Below are positions 11,417 to 22,346 of a stretch of 64,000 nucleotides of DNA, piece after piece. Where the stretch lies: positions 1 to 64,000 of the forward strand of contig CAJQOM010000024.1 in the NCBI GenBank assembly GCA_905479985.1. The letters run 5' to 3'. Source of the DNA: an uncultured Gammaproteobacteria bacterium. GTDB lineage: Bacteria > Pseudomonadota > Gammaproteobacteria > Nitrosococcales > Methylophagaceae. Positions within the stretch are counted from its first letter, which is position 1. Each line of letters opens with the position of its first letter. The position numbers were made by a program, and so were the translations under genes. The notes beneath the pieces were generated by a model. That model did not search any database and had not been told where the DNA came from. It saw only the letters and a list, made by a program, of their open reading frames with translations.

Positions 11417-11749
11417 CTAAAAGAAACCCAATTGTAACTGCGCCGCTTCCGACATCATATCCTTCGTCCATGTCGGATCCCAAACAACCTCAACATGCGC
11501 TTCACCGACACCTGGTACCGAACCAACCTTCTCTTCGATTTCACCCGGAAAGGTTTGAGCAACGGGACAACCTGGCGCAGTTAACGTCATTTTAATATCA
11601 ACGACAAACGACTCACTGATATCAATCACATAAATTAAACCCAATTCATAAATATTCACCGGAATCTCAGGATCATAAATCGTTTTTAACATATCGATGA
11701 CATCTTCTTTTAACTCTGCCACACTTGGTTTAACTAACTGTTCACTCAT
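11417..11749 (-). CDS. sufT: SUF-associated DUF59/MIP18-family protein (SufT)
   Basis: DMLKTIYDPEIPVNIYELGLIYVIDI..MTLTAPGCPVAQTFPGEI; last gene of the suf operon. Confidence 0.88.
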   Translation of the reverse strand: MSEQLVKPSVAELKEDVIDMLKTIYDPEIPVNIYELGLIYVIDISESFVVDIKMTLTAPGCPVAQTFPGEIEEKVGSVPGVGEAHVEVVWDPTWTKDMMSEAAQLQLGFF

Positions 11750-11755
11750 GATTGC

Positions 11756-12208
11756 TTACTCTGTTGTCACTTGGCCATCGGCATCACTTTCCATTGCAGA
11801 ATGCATGGTATGCCATGATAACGTCGCACATTTAACCCGGGCCGGGAACTCCCGAACGCCCCCTAATACTTCTAATTTCCCCAGTGTCGCCATATCAACT
11901 TCGCCACCAGTCATTTGCTCATGCATCTGCTGATAAATGGCATCAGCCTCTGCAACCGTTTTGCCCTTCAACGCTTCGGTCATCAATGATGCAGAAGCAA
12001 CAGAAATCGCACAACCACTGCCCTGAAAACTAACATCTTCAATCACATCACCATTGAGCTTTACATACACCACCAAAGTATCACCACACAATGGGTTATT
12101 ACCGTGGGCAAGATGATTAGCATCAGCCATATCACGGAAATTACGTGGCTTTTTATTGTGATCCATGATCACCTGTTGATAAAGATCTCTTAAATCAGCA
12201 CCACTCAT
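11756..12208 (-). CDS. sufU: SUF Fe-S assembly protein SufU (IscU/NifU-like)
   Basis: LYQQVIMDHNKKPRN..NPLCGD..FQGSGCAIS..RVKCATLSWHTM. Confidence 0.93.
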   Translation of the reverse strand: MSGADLRDLYQQVIMDHNKKPRNFRDMADANHLAHGNNPLCGDTLVVYVKLNGDVIEDVSFQGSGCAISVASASLMTEALKGKTVAEADAIYQQMHEQMTGGEVDMATLGKLEVLGGVREFPARVKCATLSWHTMHSAMESDADGQVTTE

Positions 12209-13431
12209 TACGCAAATAGCTCCTGTACTTTTTGAATGGCGCCAACTAATGCATCGACTTCATCCATCGTATTATAAAAAGCGAAAGAAGCACGCGCCGT
12301 CGCTGGAATACCAAAAAACTGCATTACTGGTTGAGCACAATGATGACCGGTCCGTATTGCGACACCTTGTTGGTCAAAAATCGTCCCAACATCATGTGGA
12401 TGGACACCATCAATCATAAAAGACAACACACTGGCCTTTTGATCTGATGTTCCAATAATGCGAAGCCCTTCAAGCCCACCGACTTGCGCTGTCGCATACA
12501 TCAATAATTCATGTTCATAGGCAGCCAATTCTGCGATACCGACAGATTGCATATAATCAATGGCAGCGCCTAGGCCAATCGCACCTGAAATATTAGGCGT
12601 ACCCGCTTCAAACTTATACGGTAATTCATTGTATAGCGTCTTCTCAAAGCTCACCGACAAAATCATATCGCCGCCGCCTTGCCATGGCACCATCTCTTCT
12701 AATATCGCTTGCTTCCCATACAAAGCACCGATACCCGTTGGTGCAAACATCTTATGACCAGAAAACACATAAAAGTCACAATCTAAATCTTGTACATCAG
12801 CCGGCATATGCGGGACGGCTTGTGCGCCATCAATTAATACTGGAATGCCCTTGGCATGCGCTTTTTCAGTCATCATTTTAACTGGGTTAATTGTACCCAA
12901 GGCATTGGATACCTGACCCACGGCCATGATTTTAGTTTTCGATGTTAATAAATCATCAAAAGTAGTAAGGTCTAACTCGCCCTTCTCCGTCATCGGAATC
13001 ACAACCAGCTTAGCACCGACTTGATCACACAACATTTGCCAAGGCACAATATTGGCATGATGTTCCATATGACTAATCAAAATCTCATCGCCGGCATGCA
13101 ACATCGGACGCACAAAACTATGGGCCACTAAATTAATCGCTTCCGTCGCACCGCGAACAAACACAATTTCTTTATCAGATTGCGCACTTACAAAGTCACG
13201 GACTTTACTGCGCGCCCCTTCATAAGCATCCGTTGCGCGTTGGCTTAAACGGTGCACACCACGATGGACATTGGCATTATCTTCACGATAATAATCCGCG
13301 ACCGCATCAATCACTTGTACCGGTTTCTGACTAGTCGCTGCATTATCTAAATACGCTAATGGGAAGCCATATATTTCTTGATCAAGAATAGGAAAATCTT
13401 TCCTAATCGCCTGAATATCTAAACCACTCAT
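12208..13431 (-). CDS. sufS: Cysteine desulfurase SufS
   Basis: FSGHKMFAPTGIGALYGK PLP-lysine motif; RTGHHCAQPVMQ active-site Cys. Confidence 0.95.
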   Translation of the reverse strand: MSGLDIQAIRKDFPILDQEIYGFPLAYLDNAATSQKPVQVIDAVADYYREDNANVHRGVHRLSQRATDAYEGARSKVRDFVSAQSDKEIVFVRGATEAINLVAHSFVRPMLHAGDEILISHMEHHANIVPWQMLCDQVGAKLVVIPMTEKGELDLTTFDDLLTSKTKIMAVGQVSNALGTINPVKMMTEKAHAKGIPVLIDGAQAVPHMPADVQDLDCDFYVFSGHKMFAPTGIGALYGKQAILEEMVPWQGGGDMILSVSFEKTLYNELPYKFEAGTPNISGAIGLGAAIDYMQSVGIAELAAYEHELLMYATAQVGGLEGLRIIGTSDQKASVLSFMIDGVHPHDVGTIFDQQGVAIRTGHHCAQPVMQFFGIPATARASFAFYNTMDEVDALVGAIQKVQELFA

Positions 13432-14738
13432 CAGCTTTTCTCACCGCGCGGTAAACGTTGCTCAATCACTGCCGATAAAGCCTGGCGAATCGTCTCAGAA
13501 GGAAGTCGTGCTAAAACATCAACGGCAAAAGCATGCGTTAACAAACTTCTTGCAGTGACGTCATCCAAACCACGTGCCCGCAAGAAAAACAACTGATCCA
13601 TATCCAACTGGCCCACCGTACTACCATGGCCGCATTTCACATCATCAGCATAAATTTCCATTTCAGGCTTAGTATCAATGGCACAGCCGCGAGATAATAA
13701 TAAATTGTGATTATATTGATTAGAGTCCGTTTTTTGAGCATCTTGATGCACAATTACTTTGCCGTTAAACACACCATGGCATTCATCATTTAATACGCCT
13801 TTATACAATTCATTACTCGTTGTATTTGGCACAAGATGATCGATACGTGTGTGTGTATCAGCATGCTGCTCATCATTAAGCAAATACAAACCATCCATCG
13901 TGGTATGAGACTGCTCGCCTTCTAACCGACTATGCACATCATTACGCGACAACTTTCCGCCCAAAGTAATATTCTGGGTATGCCATTGACTACCGGCAGC
14001 TTGTTTCGCTGCTAAAGTCGCAATATGAAAAGCCTGATGTGACTCTTGTTGCAATTTATAATGAAACAATTCAGTCTGTTCAGCCAACACCACTTCACTG
14101 ACTACATTGGTGAAATTAACACCGTCTGTGACACCAACATAATGCTCAACAACGGTCGCTTGTGCATTGACATCCAGTACAATCATATTGCGTAAATGTG
14201 TTGCCAAATCTGCTGTGGCACCGCTGTTAATCACTAATAATTCAATTGGCTTGTCGACCACAGTATCCGCAGCGACATGCACCATCACGCCTTCTTTCAT
14301 CAACAGCGTATTGAGTGCCGTTAAACCCACTTTATCTAAAGCAACTTGTTGACCCAGCTGTTGTTTAACCGAATCTAGAGAGGCTGAAAAAGGACGAACT
14401 GTTAGTCCTACAGGTAAGTCATCTAATTGAGACAAGGTAGCTACATACACACCATCGACAATAACAAGGCGATAAGCATCATCCAATAAAGCCAAATCCT
14501 CAACTTGTGCAGCATCAACAGTCGACTCAACAGCCTGATGTGTAAAAGGATGTTGAGACAGGTTCCATAAACTGGTGTATTTCCAATCTTCTTGCTTCTT
14601 AGCCGGTAAACCCGCAGTCGAAAACTGGGTCAAAGCACGCTGACGCAATGCTTGTAACCAAGGCAAATCTTGACCGGGTAAGTCACTACTCTCTGCCACA
14701 GTGGCAAAGGGCGTCGCTAATTCATTTAACTGTTTCAT
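13431..14738 (-). CDS. sufD: Fe-S cluster assembly protein SufD
   Basis: [36 protein letters not shown]; operon position. Confidence 0.94.
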   Translation of the reverse strand: MKQLNELATPFATVAESSDLPGQDLPWLQALRQRALTQFSTAGLPAKKQEDWKYTSLWNLSQHPFTHQAVESTVDAAQVEDLALLDDAYRLVIVDGVYVATLSQLDDLPVGLTVRPFSASLDSVKQQLGQQVALDKVGLTALNTLLMKEGVMVHVAADTVVDKPIELLVINSGATADLATHLRNMIVLDVNAQATVVEHYVGVTDGVNFTNVVSEVVLAEQTELFHYKLQQESHQAFHIATLAAKQAAGSQWHTQNITLGGKLSRNDVHSRLEGEQSHTTMDGLYLLNDEQHADTHTRIDHLVPNTTSNELYKGVLNDECHGVFNGKVIVHQDAQKTDSNQYNHNLLLSRGCAIDTKPEMEIYADDVKCGHGSTVGQLDMDQLFFLRARGLDDVTARSLLTHAFAVDVLARLPSETIRQALSAVIEQRLPRGEKS

Positions 14739-15490
14739 GCGGCCGGACCTTCAGCATGCACCCAGCTATAGCCTTTTGACTCTAGTTCTTTCGCCAATTC
14801 TTTATCACCTGATTTCACAATCTGACCATCCGATAAAACATGGACAAAATCCGGCACAATATAATCGAGTAGACGTTGATAATGCGTAATCATCACAATA
14901 GAGCGATCAGCTGAACGTAGCGCATTAACCCCTTCAGAAACAGTTTTCAAAGCATCAATGTCCAAGCCAGAATCTGTTTCATCTAAAATGGCTAAAGTTG
15001 GCTCTAATAAGGCCATCTGCAAAATTTCATTGCGTTTTTTCTCACCACCCGAAAAACCTTCATTCACGCCACGATACATAAAATCTTCATCCATCTTGAC
15101 GAGCTTCAACTTCTCTCTGACCAAGGTCAAAAAGTCCATCGCATCTAACTCTTCCAACCCTTGATGTGTACGGACTGCATTTAACGCCGCTTTCAATAAA
15201 TAGATATTACTGACACCTGGAATTTCAACCGGGTATTGAAAAGCTAAAAACACACCACGACGCGCACGCTCTTCTGCTTCTAACGCTAATAAGTCTTCAT
15301 CTTGAAACGTGACAGAACCTTGCGTGATTTCATAACCATCACGTCCAGCCAACACATTGGATAAAGTACTTTTACCTGCGCCATTCGGGCCCATAATCGC
15401 ATGTACTTCGCCCGGTTTAACGGTCAAGTTAATCCCTTTAAGGATATCTTTACCATCAACGCTGGCATGGAGGTTTTTAATTTCTAACAT
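14735..15490 (-). CDS. sufC: Fe-S cluster assembly ATPase SufC
   Basis: [10 protein letters not shown] Walker [14 protein letters not shown] signature, [16 protein letters not shown]. Confidence 0.97.
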   Translation of the reverse strand: MLEIKNLHASVDGKDILKGINLTVKPGEVHAIMGPNGAGKSTLSNVLAGRDGYEITQGSVTFQDEDLLALEAEERARRGVFLAFQYPVEIPGVSNIYLLKAALNAVRTHQGLEELDAMDFLTLVREKLKLVKMDEDFMYRGVNEGFSGGEKKRNEILQMALLEPTLAILDETDSGLDIDALKTVSEGVNALRSADRSIVMITHYQRLLDYIVPDFVHVLSDGQIVKSGDKELAKELESKGYSWVHAEGPAA

Positions 15491-15550
15491 GTTTTATCTC
15501 TTTAAATAAATTTCGTCTATAAACGGAACAGCAACCTAGTCGGCGATAAG

Positions 15551-16999
15551 TTAGCCGACAGAGCCTTCGAGTGATAAGCCCAATAAGTTTTGTGCTTCAA
15601 CCGCAAATTCCATCGGTAACTGATGAATTACTTCTTTACAAAAACCATTTACAATCATCGACACGGCATCTTCAAGATCCATCCCACGCTGTTTACAATA
15701 GAACAACTGATCTTCACTGATTTTTGACGTCGACGCTTCATGTTCGACTTGTGCCGTCGGATTCTTCACTTCTATATAAGGGAAAGTGTGTGCCGCACAG
15801 GTATCGCCCATTAATAAAGAATCACATTCGGTATAATTCCGTGCATTCTCTGCATTAGGCCCAATACGGACCAAACCACGATAGGCATTTGACGAACGTC
15901 CCGCCGAAATTCCTTTTGAAATAATCGTCGAGGTCGTATTTTTACCCAAATGAATCATCTTAGTCCCGGTATCCGCTTGCTGCATATTATTAGTGACGGC
16001 AACGGAATAAAACTCACCCGTCGAATTATCTCCTTGTAATATCACGCTCGGGTATTTCCACGTAATCGCCGAACCTGTTTCAACTTGTGTCCAAGACACT
16101 TTTGAACTCTCTCCACGACAAGCAGCGCGTTTCGTCACAAAGTTATAAATACCACCTTTGCCATTTTCATCACCCGGGTACCAATTCTGTACTGTTGAGT
16201 ATTTAATCTCGGCACGATCCATTGCCACCAATTCAACCACCGCAGCATGCAATTGATTTTCATCACGCATCGGTGCAGTACAGCCTTCCAAATAACTCAC
16301 ATGCGAATCATCATCAGCAATAATCAATGTCCGCTCAAACTGTCCTGTATTCGCAGCATTAATCCGGAAATAGGTCGACAGTTCCATCGGGCAACGAACG
16401 CCTTTCGGAATATAAACAAATGAGCCATCACTAAACACGGCTGAATTCAATGCCGCATAATAATTATCACGGTATGACACCACACTACCGAGATACTTTT
16501 TCAGTAATTCAGGGTGTTGTTTAACCGCTTTCGAAAACGGCATAAACAAAATGCCTTCTTCGGCCAATTTATCTTGGAATGTATTCGCCACAGAGACACT
16601 ATCAAATACTGCATCAACCGCCACGCCCGCTAAACGAGCCCGCTCTTCCAAAGGCACACCCAATTTCTCATAGGTACGTAACAACTCAGGATCAACTTCA
16701 TCCAAGCTTTTTGGCCCATCTTTTTTATCTTTCGGCGCAGAATAATAACTGATCGCCTGATAATCAATTTCTGGATAGTTGACATGCGCCCATTCCGGCG
16801 TCTCTAATGTTAGCCAGTGACGATACGCTTCCAACCGCCACTCTAATAAGAATTCAGGTTCGCCTTTAATGCGAGAAATCTCACGAACCGTCTCTTCGCT
16901 TAAACCTGGCGGCAAACTATCGGACTCAATCTCCGTCACAAAGCCAGCTGAATACTCACTCGGTACGAACTCTTCTATTTGTTGTTTTTGTTCAGCCAT
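15551..16999 (-). CDS. sufB: Fe-S cluster assembly protein SufB
   Basis: [41 protein letters not shown]; start at MAEQKQQ (16999) favoured over 17011. Confidence 0.96.
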   Translation of the reverse strand: MAEQKQQIEEFVPSEYSAGFVTEIESDSLPPGLSEETVREISRIKGEPEFLLEWRLEAYRHWLTLETPEWAHVNYPEIDYQAISYYSAPKDKKDGPKSLDEVDPELLRTYEKLGVPLEERARLAGVAVDAVFDSVSVANTFQDKLAEEGILFMPFSKAVKQHPELLKKYLGSVVSYRDNYYAALNSAVFSDGSFVYIPKGVRCPMELSTYFRINAANTGQFERTLIIADDDSHVSYLEGCTAPMRDENQLHAAVVELVAMDRAEIKYSTVQNWYPGDENGKGGIYNFVTKRAACRGESSKVSWTQVETGSAITWKYPSVILQGDNSTGEFYSVAVTNNMQQADTGTKMIHLGKNTTSTIISKGISAGRSSNAYRGLVRIGPNAENARNYTECDSLLMGDTCAAHTFPYIEVKNPTAQVEHEASTSKISEDQLFYCKQRGMDLEDAVSMIVNGFCKEVIHQLPMEFAVEAQNLLGLSLEGSVG

Positions 17000-17486
17000 G
17001 GATCTCACCATCCTGTTTTGTCGCTGTATCTCTCTGCTGTGCAGAAGGATAAAAATGAATCGGGCTCACACCATTAACATGGGTTTGTTGCACCAACATA
17101 TCGGATAACTTCACTTCGTCTAACGCGTGATACACAGCACTGTTAATCCGTTCCCAGTTGGTTTGCACAACACAATGTACTTCTTGGTCACAATGACTTT
17201 CTTCACTAACACATTCTGTCAAAGCTATCGGTCCCTCAATGGCAGTAATGACTTCAGCAATTGAAATCACATTTGCTGCTTTAGCCAAACTATAACCGCC
17301 ATGAACACCCCGTTCAGAGTTTAATAAACCGCTCTGAGATAACGCCTTAAGCACTTTTCTCACTGTCGGCAATGGCACACGAACAGCATCCGCTAAAGTA
17401 TGTGCATTGTGGTGTAACCTTGTATTTTCAGCCAGGTAACTCATCAAGACGATACCGTAATCTGTCAATTTTCCCATGCGTAACAT
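16992..17486 (-). CDS. SUF-type Rrf2-family transcriptional regulator
   Basis: [50 protein letters not shown]; three-Cys segment [15 protein letters not shown] typical of cluster-binding Rrf2 proteins. Confidence 0.92.
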   Translation of the reverse strand: MLRMGKLTDYGIVLMSYLAENTRLHHNAHTLADAVRVPLPTVRKVLKALSQSGLLNSERGVHGGYSLAKAANVISIAEVITAIEGPIALTECVSEESHCDQEVHCVVQTNWERINSAVYHALDEVKLSDMLVQQTHVNGVSPIHFYPSAQQRDTATKQDGEIHG

Positions 17487-17510
17487 GTCAGGCCCTCCTA
17501 ATATGAGACC

Positions 17511-17539
17511 ATTATAGTCCCAATTAGGTCATTAACCAA
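17511..17539 (-). promoter_or_regulatory. Putative sigma70 promoter of the suf operon
   Basis: Minus strand TTGGTT-N17-TATAAT, 25 nt upstream of the regulator start. Confidence 0.65.
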
Positions 17540-17667
17540 GTTGCAGGCAGGGTTATTTCTCAACCAACTTTGTGAGAGAATAGCCGCGATGAACTTTTTG
17601 CCTTGTTGCCTGACTAAGCAACACACCATATTAAATTATCATTTACATAACCTAGGGAAGCTTCCAC

Positions 17668-18369
17668 ATGAAACTCAAAACGCTCGTACTTTTGCCATTA
17701 TTATTAGCGGCGCCGACCATCGTTAGTGCAGCTGACGTCAAAACGGACAAACAAAAACTGAGCTACATCTTTGGCGTACAAGTTGGTCAAGGTCTTAAAG
17801 CAGAAGGCATTGAATTAGAAATGGATGCTTTTTCAGCCGGCATCACAGATATGATGGAAGGCAATAAGCCAAAAATTGATCAAGCGACTGCTCAAAAACT
17901 AGTCCAAGACTATCAACAGAAAAAACAAGCTAAAATGGCAGAAACAGCGGCCAAAAAACAAAAACAAGCCGATGCTTTCCTTGCTAAAAATGCCAAAGAA
18001 AAAGGCGTTGTCGTCACAGCAACCGGCTTGCAATACAAAGTCCTTGAACAAGGCAAAGGCAAATCACCTACATCGGAAGACAAAGTCGTTGCTCATTACA
18101 CTGGCAAGTTATTAGACGGTACTGTATTTGATAGCTCTGTTGAACGTGGCGAACCCGCCACCTTCCCAGTCTCTGGTGTGATCAAAGGTTGGCAAGAAGC
18201 CTTACCAATGATGAAAGAAGGTGCCAAATGGCAATTAGTGATTCCTGCTAACCTCGCCTACGGCGACCGCGGTATCGGTAACATCATTGGTCCAAACGAA
18301 ACATTAATGTTTGATATTGAATTAGTATCAATCGAAACGGCTGACGCGACAAAAGCCATCAAAAAATAA
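17668..18369 (+). CDS. Exported FKBP-type peptidyl-prolyl isomerase (FkpA/Mip-like)
   Basis: Signal peptide; N-terminal dimerisation region; C-terminal FKBP domain VVAHYTGKLLDGTVFDSSVERGEPATFPVSGVIKGWQEAL. Confidence 0.93.
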   Translation: MKLKTLVLLPLLLAAPTIVSAADVKTDKQKLSYIFGVQVGQGLKAEGIELEMDAFSAGITDMMEGNKPKIDQATAQKLVQDYQQKKQAKMAETAAKKQKQADAFLAKNAKEKGVVVTATGLQYKVLEQGKGKSPTSEDKVVAHYTGKLLDGTVFDSSVERGEPATFPVSGVIKGWQEALPMMKEGAKWQLVIPANLAYGDRGIGNIIGPNETLMFDIELVSIETADATKAIKK

Positions 18370-18386
18370 TCTCGAACACAGCAATT

Positions 18387-18421
18387 AAAAAGGCCATATC
18401 TATTTTAGATATGGCCTTTTT
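18387..18421 (+). terminator. Intrinsic terminator after FKBP gene
   Basis: aaaaaggccatatct-atttt-agatatggccttttt. Confidence 0.88.
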
Positions 18422-18492
18422 GTTTCTAACGTATTAAAAAATAAGCATCAATTTACAATCAAGCTGGTTGCCCCTTGATTTTCGTAGTTAGC

Positions 18493-18936
18493 TTAAACAG
18501 CTGTCATCGAAATAGTAACCGGTGTCGCATTAGTAATATTGTCACTAACAGGACATCTGGCTTCGACGGCTGCTAGCAACTGGGCAATTTGATCAGCTGA
18601 TGCACTACTTTTGACTTCAATTCCGATCGCGATTTCTTGGTAGCCCGCGCGAACACTCATATCCGCACCTGAAAATTTTGAAGGATCCAACTTACCCGTG
18701 ATATTGATTTCAGTACCGTCAACGGGAATACCCATTTCATTTGCAATAAAGAAGGTCATAAAATTTAAGCAACCACCGTGTGCAGCAAGAATAAAATCTA
18801 AGGGGTTCGGTGCACCATTTGTACCACCTAACTCTTCAGGCTCGTCCATGAATATTTTAAAAGCATTGGCACTTGTAACACTATGCGCCATTGATTCACC
18901 GACTGTTTTGACCTTTCCGACATAAGATGCTGACAT
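18493..18936 (-). CDS. OsmC/Ohr family protein
   Basis: GAPNPLDFILAAHGGCLNFMTFFIANEMGI..EARCPVSDNITNATPV; start MSASYVGKVK at 18936, preceded by SD. Confidence 0.88.
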   Translation of the reverse strand: MSASYVGKVKTVGESMAHSVTSANAFKIFMDEPEELGGTNGAPNPLDFILAAHGGCLNFMTFFIANEMGIPVDGTEINITGKLDPSKFSGADMSVRAGYQEIAIGIEVKSSASADQIAQLLAAVEARCPVSDNITNATPVTISMTAV

Positions 18937-19432
18937 GGTTATCTCCTCAGATATTAAAAGCAATAAAATTACTTGAACATCGACAGTACGCTTAAAGAAG
19001 CAGGCAATATATAGGTAATAGTACGGACATAAATGATGCGATAAAACGAACAAAATCAGTAACTTCCTGTTCTGTTCCTGAGCACTCGATTTACGAAGCG
19101 ACAAGCGATATAGCATCCCCAAAATCAAAAGAAATGCTAGGTTTATTTTTCGCCTTTCGAGCTACCCCAGAATGACCTTTCATCAATCACCTTATTCCTA
19201 TTCGTTTATCTTTAAATTATGCAGGAATTTATTGCTCAGAATGATATGGACTCGCAGTCGGTGGCTGAGCATTTCCATTATGGTATGATAAAAATAAGAA
19301 CTTGAACCTCACTGGCCAGATTCAGATGGCGGGATAATCCATAGCCTTACAAATTGATAGCCCTGACTGATGACAGCCTAGATATAGGACTTTTATTAAC
19401 TAGGTTAAAGAATCTGGCATAAAGGCGATAGG

Positions 19433-19741
19433 GTGAGTAATGTGAAGTTCGTTTATTCTTCAATATCAAATAAACGTTATAAGCAGCTTCGTTCTTTGAA
19501 TCATATTGCTGTTCAAAGCGTTGTGTTTATAGCGGGTGCAGGCACTTCCTGTTTAATTATGATTTTAAGCACGATTCTATTTAGCCGCTGGGATCTCGCT
19601 GCGATCTTTTTACTCGGGCTTGCTCTGACCGCCGTAATCATTATCGCACCAATCCTATTGAATCTTGCATTAGCCACCATTATAAAACGGATAAAATTTG
19701 CTAAGCTTTATAAAAAAGCTTCCAAAAATTCAAGGGGTTAA
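19433..19741 (+). CDS. Hypothetical small membrane protein
   Basis: 102-aa ORF with two strongly hydrophobic segments; possible GTG start; no family recognised. Confidence 0.45.
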   Translation: MSNVKFVYSSISNKRYKQLRSLNHIAVQSVVFIAGAGTSCLIMILSTILFSRWDLAAIFLLGLALTAVIIIAPILLNLALATIIKRIKFAKLYKKASKNSRG

Positions 19742-19879
19742 CTAGCTTGGTTGTTATATTCATCCCTTCTCCTATCCCCCATGCGTTGATGATTTAGGGG
19801 ACGGCAGCCTTCCAAGGTTCAGGCCGTAAACCCTGACCAGTATTGAAATAGTGTGTCTATTGACGCTTAGTTTAATTAA

Positions 19880-20713
19880 TTAATCAAGCAAACCATCCAA
19901 ACCCGTTTCTAATTGAGACAGGGTCATCATACCGCTAAGAATGCTATTTACATCCAATCCTAGTTTTTGCCATTCATTTTTAGGAAATGTCTCTAATAAC
20001 ACTTCTTCACCTTCATCGCTGTAGCTAGATTGACTCACATAACGTGCAACGTGAACAGCACAAGCTGACAGTGACAGCTGGCTATATGTCAGCGGTTCCC
20101 CAGATTTTTCTACAGTACTAATTAATTCTTCAGGGAATTGCCATTGGCGACATAACTCTGCACACGCCTCATGGCTGGTAAAACCAAGATATTGGCGTTC
20201 GCTATCAAGACGATTTTGACCTTGATACACTGCCTCAGTGATATCACTGGCAGCATCAGGTTCACCCAGGTGGACCAATATCGTACCTAGGTCATAGATC
20301 AAGCCAGCCGTAAAAATCATCTCGCTATGGCCTAATTGAGCCTCTTCAGCAATCCATTTAGCATAAGTGGCCGTGCGATAACTATCTTGCCAAAAATCGT
20401 TAAGGTCTATATTTGGTAAATGAGGCAATGACTCGGCTAGCCCAGTGACTATCACTAATCTACGTATTTCTTGCATGCCCAAAATAGTCAAAGCGTCTTG
20501 AATAGAGCTCACTCTTTTCCTCAAGCCAAAATGAGCAGAGTTAACATTCCGCAAGACTTTAATCGCCAGGACCTGCTCTTTTTCAATATTGCTGGCCACT
20601 GCTTTGAAGTCAATATCAGGATCGTTCACTTGCTCTAATAATGTTTTTACAACGTCAGGTACACGTGGGATGTCGTCGATATGACTAAAGAGTCGCTCTA
20701 GCGCTGGTTGCAT
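19880..20713 (-). CDS. HDOD-domain protein
   Basis: LFSHIDDIPRVPDVVKTLLEQVNDPDIDFKAVASNIEKEQVLAIKVLRNVNSAHFGLRKRVSSIQDALTILGMQEIRRL. Confidence 0.92.
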   Translation of the reverse strand: MQPALERLFSHIDDIPRVPDVVKTLLEQVNDPDIDFKAVASNIEKEQVLAIKVLRNVNSAHFGLRKRVSSIQDALTILGMQEIRRLVIVTGLAESLPHLPNIDLNDFWQDSYRTATYAKWIAEEAQLGHSEMIFTAGLIYDLGTILVHLGEPDAASDITEAVYQGQNRLDSERQYLGFTSHEACAELCRQWQFPEELISTVEKSGEPLTYSQLSLSACAVHVARYVSQSSYSDEGEEVLLETFPKNEWQKLGLDVNSILSGMMTLSQLETGLDGLLD

Positions 20714-20841
20714 AGTAGTAAGGTGTCCTATGTGAGTATCAGTTTTGTATCAAGGCCTTACTATAGCCAAATATAACTGTATAAGAATTGAACTGAATCA
20801 AAGAACAGTCAGATTAATAAATAACACATCAGAAAATGAAC

Positions 20842-21399
20842 TTATTCCAGCAACAATCCATATAACTTCTCCCAATCAAAATACGGGCCAGGATCCGTCT
20901 TGCGGCCAGGCGAAATTTGGTTATGCCCTTTTAACTGCGCTTTGGTAATCAAGGGATAAGTTTCACATAACAACAAGACAAGATCGGCTAGCTGTTCATA
21001 CTGCGCGGCCTCAAAATACTGGTCATCACACCCTTCTAACTCGATGCCTATCGTAAAGTCATTGCAACGTTCACGCCCCTCCCAATTCGATTTGCCAGCA
21101 TGCCAAGCTCTTTGCTCAAATGGCACATACTGCACTACTTCGCCATCACGTCGAATCAGCACATGCGCAGAGACTTCCATACCCTTAATCTGCTCAAAAT
21201 AAGGATGCGCTTTGGGATCAAGTTGGTTCATAAATAAATCATCAATCCAGCCCCCACCAAACTCACCCGGTGGCAAACTAATATTATGGATTACAACACC
21301 ACTAATATCAGTGTCATCAGGTCTCGCATCTTGATTCGGCGAGCAGCGATAAGCTACACCATCAATCAAGCCTGTCTGTTGTTCCAGCTTCATATCCAT
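20842..21399 (-). CDS. ampD: 1,6-anhydro-N-acetylmuramyl-L-alanine amidase AmpD
   Basis: VIHNISLPPGEFGG..FEQRAWHAGKSNWEGRERCNDFTIGIELEG..GHNQISPGRKTDPGPYFDW. Confidence 0.96.
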   Translation of the reverse strand: MDMKLEQQTGLIDGVAYRCSPNQDARPDDTDISGVVIHNISLPPGEFGGGWIDDLFMNQLDPKAHPYFEQIKGMEVSAHVLIRRDGEVVQYVPFEQRAWHAGKSNWEGRERCNDFTIGIELEGCDDQYFEAAQYEQLADLVLLLCETYPLITKAQLKGHNQISPGRKTDPGPYFDWEKLYGLLLE

Positions 21400-21503
21400 C
21401 CCAACCTTAAAATCACATTACCAACAGGACAAAATCGTAATAAAGATAGAAAATTGTGTCACCAACCGTTACCCTTCTTTATTTGACTATTATCGACACC
21501 ATC

Positions 21504-22346
21504 ATGACACTTAAGAATACTGTCCCTGCTGACCTCATCTCTTCACAAGTCAAATTAGCACTTGAAGAAGACATTGGTCAACACGATCTCACTGCCGATC
21601 TTATTCCCTTAGCAACACTCGCCACCGCAACGATTCTAAACCGTGAACCGGCTACCTTATGTGGTCAAGCATGGGCCAACGAAGTGTTTAAACAAGTTGA
21701 CCCTAGCATTACGATAGAGTGGCATTTTAACGACGGTGACGCCCTGCCTACAGACAGTATCATTTGTACATTAACCGGGCCTGCCCGAACATTACTGACC
21801 GGTGAACGTACCGCGATGAATTTCTTACAAACTTTGTCGGCTACTTCAACATTATGCCAACGTTACGCACAAGCAGTACGAGGCATTAACGTTCAAGTCC
21901 TTGATACCCGAAAAACCATTCCAGGTTTCCGCCTAGCTCAAAAATATGCCGTGCGTTGCGGTGACTGCTATAACCACCGAATCGGCCTTTATGATGGCAT
22001 TTTAATCAAAGAGAACCACATCAATGCGGCTGGATCCGTCAGCGCTGCTATCGATCTCGCCCACCAACTCCACCCCAGCATTCCGGTCGAAGTGGAAGTC
22101 GAGAACTTTACAGAAATGGAACAAGCTTTAGCTGGTAAAGCCGACATTATCCTACTTGATAATTTTGATATTCCTGCTTTAATAAAAGCCGTCAAACTCA
22201 ATCAAGGTCAAGCCAAGTTAGAAGCCTCGGGCAACGTTAACCTCGACACTGTAAGCGCTATTGCAGAAACCGGCGTTGATCGCATTTCTGTCGGCGGCCT
22301 AACCAAAGACATTAAAGCCATCGATCTGTCTATGCGATTTATTTAG
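21504..22346 (+). CDS. nadC: Nicotinate-nucleotide pyrophosphorylase NadC
   Basis: LALEEDIGQHDLTADLIP..GERTAMNFLQTLSATST..LDTRKTIPGFRLAQKYAVRCGDCYNHRIGLYDGILIKENHI; start MTLKNTV preferred. Confidence 0.96.
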   Translation: MTLKNTVPADLISSQVKLALEEDIGQHDLTADLIPLATLATATILNREPATLCGQAWANEVFKQVDPSITIEWHFNDGDALPTDSIICTLTGPARTLLTGERTAMNFLQTLSATSTLCQRYAQAVRGINVQVLDTRKTIPGFRLAQKYAVRCGDCYNHRIGLYDGILIKENHINAAGSVSAAIDLAHQLHPSIPVEVEVENFTEMEQALAGKADIILLDNFDIPALIKAVKLNQGQAKLEASGNVNLDTVSAIAETGVDRISVGGLTKDIKAIDLSMRFI

